Assembly (NCBI RefSeq): GCF_001612635.1
Contig: NZ_BDAV01000009.1
Span: forward strand, 248,001 to 312,000
DNA from: Nocardia africana NBRC 100379
GTDB taxonomy: Bacteria > Actinomycetota > Actinomycetes > Mycobacteriales > Mycobacteriaceae
Length of the DNA stretch: 64,000 bases
Direction: 5' to 3'
Shown: one piece after another, positions 6,844 through 15,475 of the stretch
Numbering within the stretch: position 1 is the stretch's first letter
Layout of the letters: each line of letters starts with the position of its first letter
Translations under genes and position numbers: made by a program
The notes under the pieces: generated by a model
Databases searched by the model: none
Seen by the model: only the letters and a program-made list of their open reading frames with translations
Told to the model about the DNA's origin: nothing

Positions 6844-9819
6844 TCAGCGAGCTTTCCACTCCGGCGTGCGCTTCTGCGCGAACGCCAGCACACCCTCGGC
6901 AGCGTCCTCCGACGACAGCGCACTGCCCGACACCTCGAGCTGGCGGGTGAACGCGACATCGGTGGACCAGTCCGGTGATTCGTCGATGATGCGTTTGCTC
7001 GCCACCAGGCTCAGCGGCGCGTTCACCGCGATCCGCTGCGCCAGTTCCAGCGCGGCGTCGAGGGCCTTCCCCGATTCGGTCACCTGATTGACCAGTCCCA
7101 GCGCCGCCGCGCGTTCGGCGGAGATGGGATCACCGGTGAGCGCCAGCTCCATCGCCACCGCCCGCGGCAACCGCTGCGCCAGCCGCAACACGCCACCGCC
7201 GACGGCCACCAGTCCGCGTTTGACCTCCGGGATCCCGAACGTCGAATCCCGGGCTGCCACAACCAGATCGGCGGCCAGCGCCAGTTCGCAGCCGCCGGCC
7301 AGGGCCGGTCCCTCGACCGCCGCGATCAACGGCTTGACCGGCGGTTTGGCGGTGATACCGAGCGGCCCGCGCTTTTCGGTCATCGGTGTCTCGCCGCGCG
7401 AGGCGGCCTTGAGATCCATTCCGGCGCAGAAGTATCCACCCGCGCCGGTGATGATCGCGACCTGCGCCGACGGATCGGCCTCGTAGGCGTCCAGGGCCCG
7501 CTCCAGCCCGAGGGCGGTGGCCAGATTCACGGCATTGCGCACCCGCGGGCGGTTCAGGGTGATGATCGTGATCGGGCCGCGGCGCTCCACCAGCACCGGC
7601 GGCGCGGGCGGGGGCGGCAACTCCACCCGCTCGCGGCCCTCGACGCTGATGTCGTGTCCGGACACCGTCACCGGCAGACCCAGCAGGTCGCCGTCGACCA
7701 GTTCCGCGATCAGTTCGGAATCGGTGTTCCGCAGCAGGATCCGGCCGCCCGCGGGTTCGATCACGCTCAGAATCGCCGCTTCCGGCTGCCCGTCGCGGGC
7801 GTAGGCGACGGTGTAGGCCTCCACCACCGCCGGGCCGTCGTGGGTGCTGCGAGCCGGGCGCGCCGGCGGATTCTCGATGATCGGGCGCAGATGCCGGTAC
7901 GGCTGGGCGGGCGGCAGCGAGGAGTACACGCCCAGGGCGTGTTTGGTGACGTACCAGCCCAGCGAACTCGCCAGGCCGAAGGTGCCCGGTTCCGCGCGCA
8001 ACCGCTGCACCATCGTCGCCACCGCATGACCGCCGTAGTTGTTACCCGGGCCGCCGCCGAAGGTCAGCCCGCCGGTCACCGACAGCGGGCGTGCCGGATC
8101 GTCGATCGTCAGCCCCAATTCCCGGGCGGCGATCTGCACCGCCACCGGGAAGCAGGCGTAGAGGTCCACGTGGGTCAGCGCTTCGACACCGATACCGCTG
8201 TGTTCGAGCACCGCGCGGCCCAGCGTCGCGATCGCCGGCGAGGCCGCCAGTTCGGCGCGTTCGCTGGTGAACCACTCGTCGTGGCCGGATGCGCCGGCGT
8301 GGATGAAAATCCACTTGTCCTGCGCGATTCCGGCCTCCTGCGCGGCCGCGGCGCTGCACATCACGATGCCGCTGGCCATGTCGACGGTGAGATTCGCGCA
8401 TTCCAGCTTGGTGTAGGGCGTGGAGACCATGCGATTGTCCGGACCGGGGGTGGCGATCCGGTCGGCGTCGAATTCCTCGGCCTGCCAGGCGTATTCGTTG
8501 TGCGCCGCCACCGCCGACAGCCGCGACCAGAGTTCGGCCACGGCCTTGGCGTGATCGCCGGGGCTGCGGCCCAGCCGATGCCGGTTCGCCGACTCCAGCA
8601 GGGCGTACATGTTGATCGGAGCGATCAGGCCCGCCGCGGTCTCGGCCGGATTGTTGGCCGGTTTGTCGATACCGATCGAGCGGGTCGGCGCGACCTCGGG
8701 ACCCTGCTGCGGCCAGGACAGTTCGACGCCGGCGCGCTGCGCGGCGGCCTGCGTGGCTCCGGCCTCGGCGCCGGTGACCAGCACCATCTCGTACTCCCCG
8801 GCCGCGATGGCCGCCGCGGCCTCGTTGATCACCAGCTGACCGCCGTCACCGCCGAAGCGACTCGATTGCGCGGTGTCGATACCGGCCACACCCAGGCGCT
8901 GCGCGATCACCGCGCCCATATCGCGGTATTGCCACGACGTGCACGCCACCGCGAACACCGCGTCCGCGCGGCGCAGCAGATCCTCCCCGGCGCCGGTATC
9001 GGCCGCGGCGCGCCGCAACGCGGTCACCGCGAGCGCGGCCGGATCGCCGTAACCGGAATCCGGTGTGCGCTGGGTGATCTGCCCGACGCCCACCAGCACC
9101 GGGGTGCGCGGATCGATCTCGGTACCCGAGGCGCGGTGCCGAATGGGCTGGGCCGCACGCTTTCTCACCGGCCCGGCCGCGGCGATCGCTTCCGGCAGCC
9201 GGGCCAGGGACTGCTCCATCGCCTCGCCGAGGCTGCGGGCCACCGACGCGCCGAGCGGGCCCTCGACCGGCGGGCCGCCCAGCCCCGCATCGAAATACAC
9301 CGTCGCCTCGTCGCCGGAACCGGCGACGGTCAGCCAATACCCCAGCCGCACTCCCTGCGGGCCCTCCCCGCGCAGCGCGAAACCGCGCTCACCGGCCTCG
9401 GCGACCGTCCAGTGCAACTCGGCGGGGATGCCCATCACCAGCGCCTGCTGGGTGAACGTCAGGCCCTCGCGCACGGCGCCGGGCGCCTGCCCGCGCCAGC
9501 CGGCGTGCAGGGTGAACCAGTCGGCCAGCCGGTTCAGATCCGACAGATAGGCCGCCACCGTCTCGGGTGCCAGGGGAAGGCTGCGGCGGGCGTGCGCGGA
9601 TTTGGCGTAGTCACTCACCCCGGCGGGCGTGAGATAACCGTCGGCCTCTTCGGCCGGTGTCACTGCCGGGGCGGACTGCGATCGGGCGGCGCCGACCAGG
9701 CCGGTGATCAGGTCACGGGCGATGCGCGGATCTTTGCGCACCGCTGTGAACAGGGCATTTCCCGCCTCGAGCTTGGTGCGTGCGGCGCGGATTCGATCCG
9801 ATCCCGGGAATGGCGACAC
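6844..9819 (-). CDS. three-domain fusion: SRPBCC-like, thiolase-like, enoyl-CoA hydratase
   Basis: 991 residues in one uninterrupted frame. Residues of about 80-220 resemble an SRPBCC lipid-binding domain. A thiolase-like region of the actinobacterial acetyl-CoA acetyltransferase type begins at about 231 (DPRTPVLVGVGQ) and contains CTSWQYRDMG and DLYACFPVAVQIA. After a proline-rich linker near 735, a complete crotonase domain runs to the end (ITLNRPRVRNAVN, CAGMDLKA, ALAGGCELALAADL). The start is GTG at 9819 because AAGGAGG lies 6 bases upstream (9826-9832); an in-frame TTG at 9849 has no such site. Thiolase and hydratase catalyse successive steps of beta-oxidation, so the fusion may channel an acyl-CoA. 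Whether each domain is active is not shown. Confidence 0.85.
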   Translation of the reverse strand: MSPFPGSDRIRAARTKLEAGNALFTAVRKDPRIARDLITGLVGAARSQSAPAVTPAEEADGYLTPAGVSDYAKSAHARRSLPLAPETVAAYLSDLNRLADWFTLHAGWRGQAPGAVREGLTFTQQALVMGIPAELHWTVAEAGERGFALRGEGPQGVRLGYWLTVAGSGDEATVYFDAGLGGPPVEGPLGASVARSLGEAMEQSLARLPEAIAAAGPVRKRAAQPIRHRASGTEIDPRTPVLVGVGQITQRTPDSGYGDPAALAVTALRRAAADTGAGEDLLRRADAVFAVACTSWQYRDMGAVIAQRLGVAGIDTAQSSRFGGDGGQLVINEAAAAIAAGEYEMVLVTGAEAGATQAAAQRAGVELSWPQQGPEVAPTRSIGIDKPANNPAETAAGLIAPINMYALLESANRHRLGRSPGDHAKAVAELWSRLSAVAAHNEYAWQAEEFDADRIATPGPDNRMVSTPYTKLECANLTVDMASGIVMCSAAAAQEAGIAQDKWIFIHAGASGHDEWFTSERAELAASPAIATLGRAVLEHSGIGVEALTHVDLYACFPVAVQIAARELGLTIDDPARPLSVTGGLTFGGGPGNNYGGHAVATMVQRLRAEPGTFGLASSLGWYVTKHALGVYSSLPPAQPYRHLRPIIENPPARPARSTHDGPAVVEAYTVAYARDGQPEAAILSVIEPAGGRILLRNTDSELIAELVDGDLLGLPVTVSGHDISVEGRERVELPPPPAPPVLVERRGPITIITLNRPRVRNAVNLATALGLERALDAYEADPSAQVAIITGAGGYFCAGMDLKAASRGETPMTEKRGPLGITAKPPVKPLIAAVEGPALAGGCELALAADLVVAARDSTFGIPEVKRGLVAVGGGVLRLAQRLPRAVAMELALTGDPISAERAAALGLVNQVTESGKALDAALELAQRIAVNAPLSLVASKRIIDESPDWSTDVAFTRQLEVSGSALSSEDAAEGVLAFAQKRTPEWKAR

Positions 9820-9881
9820 CGACAACCTCCTTGTTGCGTCTCGAGACAATTAATCACCCGCTCTTTCGGGGCGTCAAAGAC

Positions 9882-9918
9882 TTGTGACCTGCGTTACGTA
9901 AGTCTACACTTACGGTTC
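9882..9918 (+). promoter_or_regulatory. leaderless promoter with palindromic operator for the arsR-type gene
   Basis: TTGTGA (9882-9887) and TACACT (9905-9910) are spaced by 17 bases. The GTG start at 9919 is 8 bases past the -10 hexamer, so transcription would begin at or beside the start codon. A perfect inverted repeat, CGTAAGT-ctac-ACTTACG (9897-9914), covers the -10 element. A repressor bound there would block RNA polymerase. The divergent fusion gene at 9819 could share the operator. Confidence 0.65.
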
Positions 9919-10290
9919 GTGGAGACTTACCAAGATGGAGCGCTCGACGCTCTCGGGGATCCGACCCGGCGAGCGATCTTCGAACGACTCGGGCGCGGAC
10001 CCTGCGCGGTCGGTGAGCTGGCCGCCGAACTCCCGGTCAGCCGTCCGGCGGTCTCCCAGCACCTGAGGGTGCTCAAACAGGCGGGACTGGTCCTCGACGA
10101 GGCGATCGGCACCCGCCGGATCTACCGGCTCGATCCGAACGGCATCGACGCCCTGCGTGGCTACTTCACCCGGTTCTGGACGACGGCGATGTCGTCGTTT
10201 CGCGACCGGGCCGAGGCAGCGGCACGCGCCGGGCAGACGCTGTCGATCGAAACACACAGCGGCACAACCACATCCGAGGAGAAGTCATGA
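9919..10290 (+). CDS. ArsR family winged-helix repressor
   Basis: 123 residues. DPTRRAIFERL opens the domain, and ELPVSRPAVSQHLRVLKQAG is the winged-helix recognition segment. No metal-binding ELCVCDL-type cysteine motif is present, so it is probably one of the non-metal ArsR proteins that accompany SRPBCC partners. Those pairs are common in actinobacteria. The GTG start is chosen from its fit to the -10 element, as there is no Shine-Dalgarno sequence. The gene overlaps the next by ATGA, so translation is coupled. Confidence 0.9.
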   Translation: METYQDGALDALGDPTRRAIFERLGRGPCAVGELAAELPVSRPAVSQHLRVLKQAGLVLDEAIGTRRIYRLDPNGIDALRGYFTRFWTTAMSSFRDRAEAAARAGQTLSIETHSGTTTSEEKS

Positions 10291-10772
10291 CACAGCAAAC
10301 CAGCGACACCCAGGTCCGCGTCGAACTCACCGTCGAGGCGCCCATCGACACCGCCTTCGACGTCTTCACCACCGGCATGGACAGCTGGTGGCCCCGCGAC
10401 CATCACATCGGCGCGGGGCCCCTGGCCGAAGTGGTGGTCGAACCCCGCGACGGCGGACGACTGTTCGGCCGCGAGGCCGACGGCACCGAATGCCCGTGGG
10501 GCCGCGTCCTCGTGTGGGACCGTCCCGGCCACTTCGCGTTCTCCTGGGACATCTCCCTGGACTGGAAATACCAGCCCGACCCGGCCCTGACCAGCCGCGT
10601 CGATGTCACCTTCACCCCCATCGACGCCACCCACACCGCCGTCACGCTCGTCCACGGCGACTTCGCCAACCACGGCGAGGGCTGGGAATCCATGCGCGAC
10701 GCGGTCGGCTCCGAGGGCGGCTGGCCCGGACTGGCGGACACCTACGCTCGCGCCGCCGCGGCCGCTGCCTGA
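10287..10772 (+). CDS. SRPBCC (AHSA1/START-like) domain protein
   Basis: 161 residues. The protein begins with VRVELTVEAPIDTAFDVFT, the usual first strand and helix of the SRPBCC fold, and continues with WGRVLVWDRPGHFAFSWDI and a C-terminal helix typical of the AHSA1-like group. These proteins form a deep hydrophobic pocket for a lipid or aromatic ligand; few have known reactions. It overlaps the ArsR gene by four bases (ATGA), so the two form an operon in which the SRPBCC protein may sense or process the signal. The ligand is unknown. Confidence 0.88.
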   Translation: MTQQTSDTQVRVELTVEAPIDTAFDVFTTGMDSWWPRDHHIGAGPLAEVVVEPRDGGRLFGREADGTECPWGRVLVWDRPGHFAFSWDISLDWKYQPDPALTSRVDVTFTPIDATHTAVTLVHGDFANHGEGWESMRDAVGSEGGWPGLADTYARAAAAAA

Positions 10773-11148
10773 GTGCTGCTCCTGCATGGCATGCGGCCGC
10801 ACGAGGTGCCGCCGCCTGGTGGGGTGCCGCTGTGTAGTTCCGCGGCCTGACCGCATGCAGGGCACCCACTTACCGGACGTGGCTGTACCAGTCGGCGACC
10901 GTGGCCGACCGGCCGCCGCGCTGGGGTCGGTGTCCCCCACGCCTGGCCTCGGCTCTGAGACAAGAGCGAGCTCTGAGAGAGGAGCAACGATCAGCGACCT
11001 TCTCGCAGGCCGTGCCGGCATGCGTCGACTGCTTCAGGCCGGTATCGCGGCGCGGTGAACAATGGGGCGTGGCCGGATTCGCGCCCTGCGGTGTTTTCGT
11101 CCGGCCGCTGTCCCGATTCGGGTTGATGTGTGGTGGAGGTTTGTGAGT
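10773..11148. other. 376-base intergenic stretch without a convincing gene
   Basis: No frame here has a domain, a good ribosome binding site and plausible composition together. It contains the near-repeated words GAGCGAGCTCTGAG and GAGAGAGGAGC around 10960-10990 and several GGCATGC words. The ribosome binding site of the small membrane protein is at its right end. Confidence 0.5.
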
Positions 11149-11460
11149 ATGGCCGGAATATCTTCGGTGCCGACGTCGGCGCTCGCCGCCGGTGGGCTGC
11201 TCGGCGGGTTCGCGCTCGCGCAGGCGACCAAGCAGCGACAGCTCGGCGGTGTGGTCTTCGCCGCGGCCACCGCGGCCGCGGTCCCGCGCTGGCGGGCGGC
11301 GGTCGGCACTCCCGGGGCGGCCGCGCTGACCGGACTCTCGGTGGGCGCGATGGGCGCCTCGCATCCGCTGGCCAAGAAGATCGGCGCGTGGCCGTCGGTG
11401 GCGGTGGTCTCCGGCGCGGTGGCGATCACCTCGTGGGTACTCGCCGACCGCCGCGCCTGA
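11149..11460 (+). CDS. small hypothetical membrane protein
   Basis: 103 residues. I chose the ATG at 11149, 9 bases after GGAGG (11135-11139); an in-frame GTG at 11143 is only 3 bases from it. The sequence is rich in alanine, glycine and valine with about three hydrophobic stretches (SALAAGGLLGGFALA, VVFAAATAAAVP, SVAVVSGAVAITSWVLA), separated by short basic loops. It is likely an integral membrane protein. I do not recognise a family with confidence. It converges on mshC across a structured inverted repeat. Confidence 0.7.
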   Translation: MAGISSVPTSALAAGGLLGGFALAQATKQRQLGGVVFAAATAAAVPRWRAAVGTPGAAALTGLSVGAMGASHPLAKKIGAWPSVAVVSGAVAITSWVLADRRA

Positions 11461-11476
11461 ACGGCCGAGCAGGTTC

Positions 11477-11536
11477 GCACCGGCTCGCAGTTGCGTTGGC
11501 TTGCAGCTGCATTCGCTGCCAACATGCAGCCGGTGC
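11477..11536. terminator. nested hairpin between convergent genes
   Basis: Outer arms GCACCGGCT (11477-11485) and AGCCGGTGC (11528-11536) are perfect complements. Inside them, GTTGGC (11495-11500) pairs with GCCAAC (11518-11523). The place between two stop codons fits a bidirectional terminator, though there is no T tract. Confidence 0.45.
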
Positions 11537-11571
11537 ACCGTGCACTCTGTGCTCAGGCGGTCACGCTGGGC

Positions 11572-12810
11572 TCAGAGGGTGATGCCCAGCAGCGCGTCGA
11601 CCGCCGTGCGGACGAGTCCCGGCGCCGCGGTGTCCGGGCCGCCGTACTCCAGCGCCTGCTGCACCCAGCTGTCCACGGCGGCAAGGGCTTTCGGGGTGTC
11701 CAGATCGTCGGCCAGATGCTGTCGCAACCGCGCGACCGTCTCCTCGGCCGACGGGCCCGACTCCAGCGCCGCCGCCTGCCGCCAGCGCGCGAGCCGCTGC
11801 TGCGCCTGCTCGAGCACCGCGTCCGACCACTGCCGATCGGTGCGGTAGTGGTCGGCGAACAGCCCCAGCCGGATCGCCGACGGGTCCACGCCGGCGCGCC
11901 GCAACTTCGACACGAACACCAGATTGCCGCGCGACTTGGACATCTTCTCGCCGTCCAGGCCGATCAACCCGGCATGCACGTAGTGCCGGGCGAAGCGCCG
12001 ATGCGACACCAGCGCCTCGGCGTGCGCGGCCGAGTACTCGTGATGCGGATAGATCAGATCGCTGCCGCCACCCTGAATGTCGAATTCGGGGCCGAGCCGG
12101 TTCAACGCGATCGCCGCACACTCGATGTGCCAGCCCGGGCGGCCCTCGCCGAACGGCGCCGGCCACGACGGCTCACCCGGCCGCGCCGCCCGCCACAGCA
12201 GCGCGTCGATCGGGTCGCGCTTACCCGGGCGCTCCGGATCGCCGCCGCGTTCGGCGAACAGTCGCTCCATCGTGGCCCGGTCGTAGCCGGACTCGTAGCC
12301 GAACTGCTCGGTGGCGTCGTGCCGGAAGTAGATGTCGCGGTATTCGGCGTCGTCGACCACGTACGCGGCCCCGGCGGCCAGCAGCTTGTCCACCAGCTCC
12401 ACCACCTCGCCGACCGATTCGATCGCGCCGATGTAGTCGCGCGGCGGCAGCACCCGCAGCTGCGCCATATCCTCGCGGAACAACTCGATCTCGCCGGTGC
12501 CGAGTTCACGCCAGTCCACGCCGTCGCGTTCGGCCCGCTCGAACAGCGGATCGTCGACGTCGGTGATGTTCTGCACGTAGTGCACCTGGTGGCCGCTGTC
12601 GCGCAGGATCCGGTTGATCAGATCGAAGGCCAGGTAGGTCGCGGCGTGCCCCAGATGTGTGGCGTCGTAGGGTGTGATGCCGCAGACGTACATGGTGGCG
12701 GTCGCGCCGGGCGCCACCGGGCGCACCTGCCGGTCTGCGGTATCGAACAACCGCAACGGCGGTCCGGATCCGGGGACGGCGGGAACGGAGATTTCGGACC
12801 AGGACTGCAT
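11572..12810 (-). CDS. mshC: L-cysteine:1D-myo-inositol 2-amino-2-deoxy-alpha-D-glucopyranoside ligase (MshC)
   Basis: 412 residues, the usual MshC length. It belongs to the class I cysteinyl-tRNA synthetase fold: the HIGH-like segment is [16 protein letters not shown] and the KMSKS loop is intact in [10 protein letters not shown]. The zinc-site residues include the cysteine of [10 protein letters not shown], the cysteine of [10 protein letters not shown] and histidine of the IYPHHE segment. The protein lacks the anticodon-binding domain of true CysRS. MshC joins cysteine to GlcN-Ins using ATP, the penultimate step of mycothiol synthesis, in the cytoplasm. It is the last gene of a leftward cluster with the SCO1664-like, DUF3090 and phosphatase genes, an arrangement I recall from mycobacteria. 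Confidence 0.96.
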   Translation of the reverse strand: MQSWSEISVPAVPGSGPPLRLFDTADRQVRPVAPGATATMYVCGITPYDATHLGHAATYLAFDLINRILRDSGHQVHYVQNITDVDDPLFERAERDGVDWRELGTGEIELFREDMAQLRVLPPRDYIGAIESVGEVVELVDKLLAAGAAYVVDDAEYRDIYFRHDATEQFGYESGYDRATMERLFAERGGDPERPGKRDPIDALLWRAARPGEPSWPAPFGEGRPGWHIECAAIALNRLGPEFDIQGGGSDLIYPHHEYSAAHAEALVSHRRFARHYVHAGLIGLDGEKMSKSRGNLVFVSKLRRAGVDPSAIRLGLFADHYRTDRQWSDAVLEQAQQRLARWRQAAALESGPSAEETVARLRQHLADDLDTPKALAAVDSWVQQALEYGGPDTAAPGLVRTAVDALLGITL

Positions 12811-12999
12811 GATTCGAGGGTAAGGGTCCGGGCGGGCGCCTCGCCCGCCGACCCCGGCTACCGGGCCCGTCGCGGGGTGTTCGCCACCACATCCGACCTC
12901 GGCCGGGGTAAGCCGTGCGGCGAAGTCAACCGTTGTACGCCGCGCGCACCGAATGCGGCGCGCACATCGGCGGATCGGCGCACCCGGAGGCGCCGCAGA

Positions 13000-13842
13000 T
13001 CAGAACGCGGGCCAGGGAATCGGGCGAGAGCTGATCGGTTGCGGCAGCACCGGATCGTTCAGCAGCTCGCGGGCCCGCGCCGCCAGGGCCTCGATCTCGT
13101 CGTCGGTGATGTGCTCGGCCAGCGCCGAACCGATCGGACCCGAAATCCGGTCGGCGAACTCGGCGATATCGCCGAGCAGTTCCTCCCCCACCGGCTCACC
13201 CGCCCAACCCCACAGCACCGTGCGCAATTTCGGTTCGCTGTGCAGGCAGATCCCGTGGTCGACACCGTAGACGCCGCCGTCGACGCCTTCGAGGGCGTGC
13301 CCGCCCTTGCGGTCGGCGTTGTTGAGCAACACGTCCAGCACCGCCATCCGGCGCAGCCGCGGATCGTCGGCATGCACCAGCGACACCCGCGCACCCGTGC
13401 CGTCGACCGCCCGCAGCACCTCCCGGAATCCGGCGGGCACCGCACCGGCCGGCACCAGATCCACCAGATCCAGGCGCTCCGGCGCCGCCTCACCCGGGTC
13501 GACGGTCTCGATCCAGCGCTGCACCATGCCGGGGCCCAGTGGACCCTCCCGCAGGATCGTCTCCGGAATCACCGACCACCCCAGCGCCGCCGACACCAGA
13601 TACGAGGCCACCTCGCGCCCGGCCAGCGTGCCGTCGGGGAAATCCCACAGCGGCCGCTCCCCGCGCACCGGCTTGTACACCACGCGCAGCGGTTCCCCGC
13701 CCCCGTCGACCGGCGGAACGTCGATCTCACAGACCAGGGTCAGGTTGCTGGCGGTGGTCACCCGCCCGATGATCGACAACTCGCCGCTGTAGAGGCCGTC
13801 GCGGGCCGCGCCCTCGTCTGCGGCCGCCGCGCGCGTGGTCAC
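13000..13842 (-). CDS. SCO1664 family protein
   Basis: 280 residues, GTG start 6 bases after the stop of the DUF3090 gene, with TGAGGACC as ribosome binding site. The sequence shows a kinase-like arrangement: a lysine-containing strand in LRVVYKPVRGERPLW, then VLLNNADRKGGHAL and a VYGVDHGICLH motif resembling the catalytic HxDxxxxN and DxG loops of the phosphatidylinositol-kinase-like fold. Actinobacteria keep this family beside mshC and DUF3090. The substrate is unknown; kinase activity is inferred from the motif pattern only. Confidence 0.85.
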   Translation of the reverse strand: MTTRAAAADEGAARDGLYSGELSIIGRVTTASNLTLVCEIDVPPVDGGGEPLRVVYKPVRGERPLWDFPDGTLAGREVASYLVSAALGWSVIPETILREGPLGPGMVQRWIETVDPGEAAPERLDLVDLVPAGAVPAGFREVLRAVDGTGARVSLVHADDPRLRRMAVLDVLLNNADRKGGHALEGVDGGVYGVDHGICLHSEPKLRTVLWGWAGEPVGEELLGDIAEFADRISGPIGSALAEHITDDEIEALAARARELLNDPVLPQPISSRPIPWPAF

Positions 13843-13848
13843 CGGTCC

Positions 13849-14433
13849 TCAGTCCTCCAAATCGGTCGCGCCGAAGATGTCGCCGCGCTTGTAACCATTG
13901 GTGCGCACACACATGTGCCCCTTGGGCGAGAGCGGTTCCCCGCACAGCGGGCACGGCGGCCGCCCGGCCGCGATCACCTTCGCCGACCGCAACGCGAACT
14001 CGCGGGCCTGCTCCGGGGTCAAGAACACGCGCACCGCGTCGGGTCCCTCCTCGGTGTCGTCGAGCACCACCGATTCGTCGACCTCGGTCTCGGTGATGGC
14101 CAGCAGTTCCACCACCACCGCACCGGCATCGGCGTCCCAGCCCAAACCCATTGTCCCGACCCGGAATTCGGTGTCGATGGGCATCTGGAGCGGAGCCGTG
14201 TCGGAAACGTCCTCGGCCTGCGGCGGCACCGTCGCGCCGAACCGCCGCGCCACCTCGTCCAGCAGCAGACCCATCCGGTCGGCGAGCACCTTCACCTGCT
14301 GCTTCTCCAGCAGCACGCTCACCACGCGAGGTTCCTGCACGGCCTGTAGATAGAAGGCGCGATCCCCTGGCTCACCGACGGTTCCGGCGACGAAACGGTC
14401 GGGGGTGCGAAACACATGGATTGCTCGGGCCAT
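13849..14433 (-). CDS. DUF3090 family protein
   Basis: 194 residues. The ATG at 14433 is preferred because AGGAGG lies 5 bases upstream; an in-frame GTG at 14439 overlaps that site. The sequence begins MARAIHVFRTPDRF and ends with a likely metal-binding segment: CPLCGEPLSPKGHMCVRTNGY has CxxC plus HxC, written here in two parts as CPLCGEPLSPKGH and MCVRTNGY. The function is not known. It lies between the phosphatase and SCO1664-like genes with short gaps, so the three are probably expressed with mshC. Confidence 0.88.
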   Translation of the reverse strand: MARAIHVFRTPDRFVAGTVGEPGDRAFYLQAVQEPRVVSVLLEKQQVKVLADRMGLLLDEVARRFGATVPPQAEDVSDTAPLQMPIDTEFRVGTMGLGWDADAGAVVVELLAITETEVDESVVLDDTEEGPDAVRVFLTPEQAREFALRSAKVIAAGRPPCPLCGEPLSPKGHMCVRTNGYKRGDIFGATDLED

Positions 14434-14457
14434 CTGCACCTCCTGAAACCGACTGCA

Positions 14458-15207
14458 TCACTGATTACGCTCGTTCCCCGAATCGGGGGGATCCGCAATA
14501 TTCCCATTATCCGCCCGCGGCGCGGCGCCCACCTCACCGCCGGGGACGGGCCCGGCCCGCTGCTCGGACGGTTGCGCGACCGCGGCCAGCGCCGACAGGT
14601 CCGAACCGGTGTCGTTGACCCGCCACACGTAAGGGGCGGCCGGGGTGTAGCGGACGACGCTGATGGAGGCCGGTTCCACCACGATGCGCTGGAACCCGTC
14701 GAGATGGATGCCGAACGCGTCGGCCAGCAGCGACTTGATCACATCACCGTGCGTGCAGGCCACCCACAGCACGTCGCGGCCGTGGCGTTCGGCGAGCTCG
14801 GTGTCGATCGCGCGCACCGCGGCCACCGCCCGGTACTGCACCTGGGCCAGGCCCTCCCCACCGGGGAACACCGCACCCGAGGCGTGCTGCTGCACGACCT
14901 TCCACAACGGTTCCTTCACCAGCTCCGAGAGCAGCCGGCCGGTCCATTCGCCGTAGTCGACCTCGAGCAGACGCTCGTCGGGTTCGGGTTCGAGGCCGAG
15001 TTTGTCGGCCAGCGGCGAGACCGTGCGCGTGCAGCGCAGCAGCGGGGAATGCACGATGTGCTCGATCGGTAACGGTGCCAGGCGTTCTGCCACCGCCAGT
15101 GCCTGCTCGGTGCCGCGCTCGGTGAGCTCGACGCCGGGGCTGCGGCCGGCCAGCGTGCGCGCGGTGTTGGAGGTCGACACCCCGTGCCGCAGCAGGATCA
15201 CCGTCAT
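14458..15207 (-). CDS. histidine phosphatase (phosphoglycerate-mutase-like) family protein
   Basis: 249 residues. The N-terminal LLRHGVSTSN carries the catalytic RHG motif; the second histidine is in ACTHGDVIKS. The body matches the broad-specificity histidine phosphatase superfamily, and the gene order matches the mycobacterial MSMEG_4193/Rv2135c type as I recall it. The last 40 residues are disordered and rich in proline, glycine and charged residues. The substrate is not known. It is the first gene of the leftward block that ends with mshC. Confidence 0.9.
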   Translation of the reverse strand: MTVILLRHGVSTSNTARTLAGRSPGVELTERGTEQALAVAERLAPLPIEHIVHSPLLRCTRTVSPLADKLGLEPEPDERLLEVDYGEWTGRLLSELVKEPLWKVVQQHASGAVFPGGEGLAQVQYRAVAAVRAIDTELAERHGRDVLWVACTHGDVIKSLLADAFGIHLDGFQRIVVEPASISVVRYTPAAPYVWRVNDTGSDLSALAAVAQPSEQRAGPVPGGEVGAAPRADNGNIADPPDSGNERNQ

Positions 15208-15475
15208 GGGACCAGACTAGGCGATCACCACCGCCGGCTCGCGCCGTCACCGGCCCGCGACCTCGGCCGCAGCGCCCGCTGATGCGGAACCCGCTGGTAT
15301 GCAACCTGTTTCGCCCTCGGAGGAATCGGCGACCGGGATCCGGGCGGGCCTCCCCACACCGGCGGGCGCTGTGGTGCACCTCGCATCTTCCGGCGGTTCG
15401 CGAGTGGTATCCGTTTCCGGGACCGGTTGTGGCCCTAGGCTCGGACACTGTGACGAGAGCTGGGGCGGTGTGGTG
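15208..15475. other. divergent intergenic region, 268 bases
   Basis: It lies between the phosphatase and aldo/keto reductase genes and must hold promoters for both. I see no strong consensus promoter, palindrome or small gene in it. Confidence 0.4.

Noticed and set aside
7654..10290. 878-codon plus-strand frame over the fusion gene
   Set aside because: Only its last 123 codons, from GTG 9919, are the real ArsR gene. The rest is antisense to the thiolase fusion.
10901..11146. 81-codon frame in the 376-base gap
   Set aside because: No domain, composition unlike its neighbours, and the frame runs past the ribosome binding site of the next gene.
12831..12849. 8-bp GC hairpin GGCGGGCG-CCT-CGCCCGCC upstream of mshC
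   Set aside because: Too short and too GC-simple to call in this genome, with no T tract.
11491..14349. 952-codon plus-strand frame over mshC and its neighbours
   Set aside because: It is antisense to four recognisable genes and has no motif of its own.
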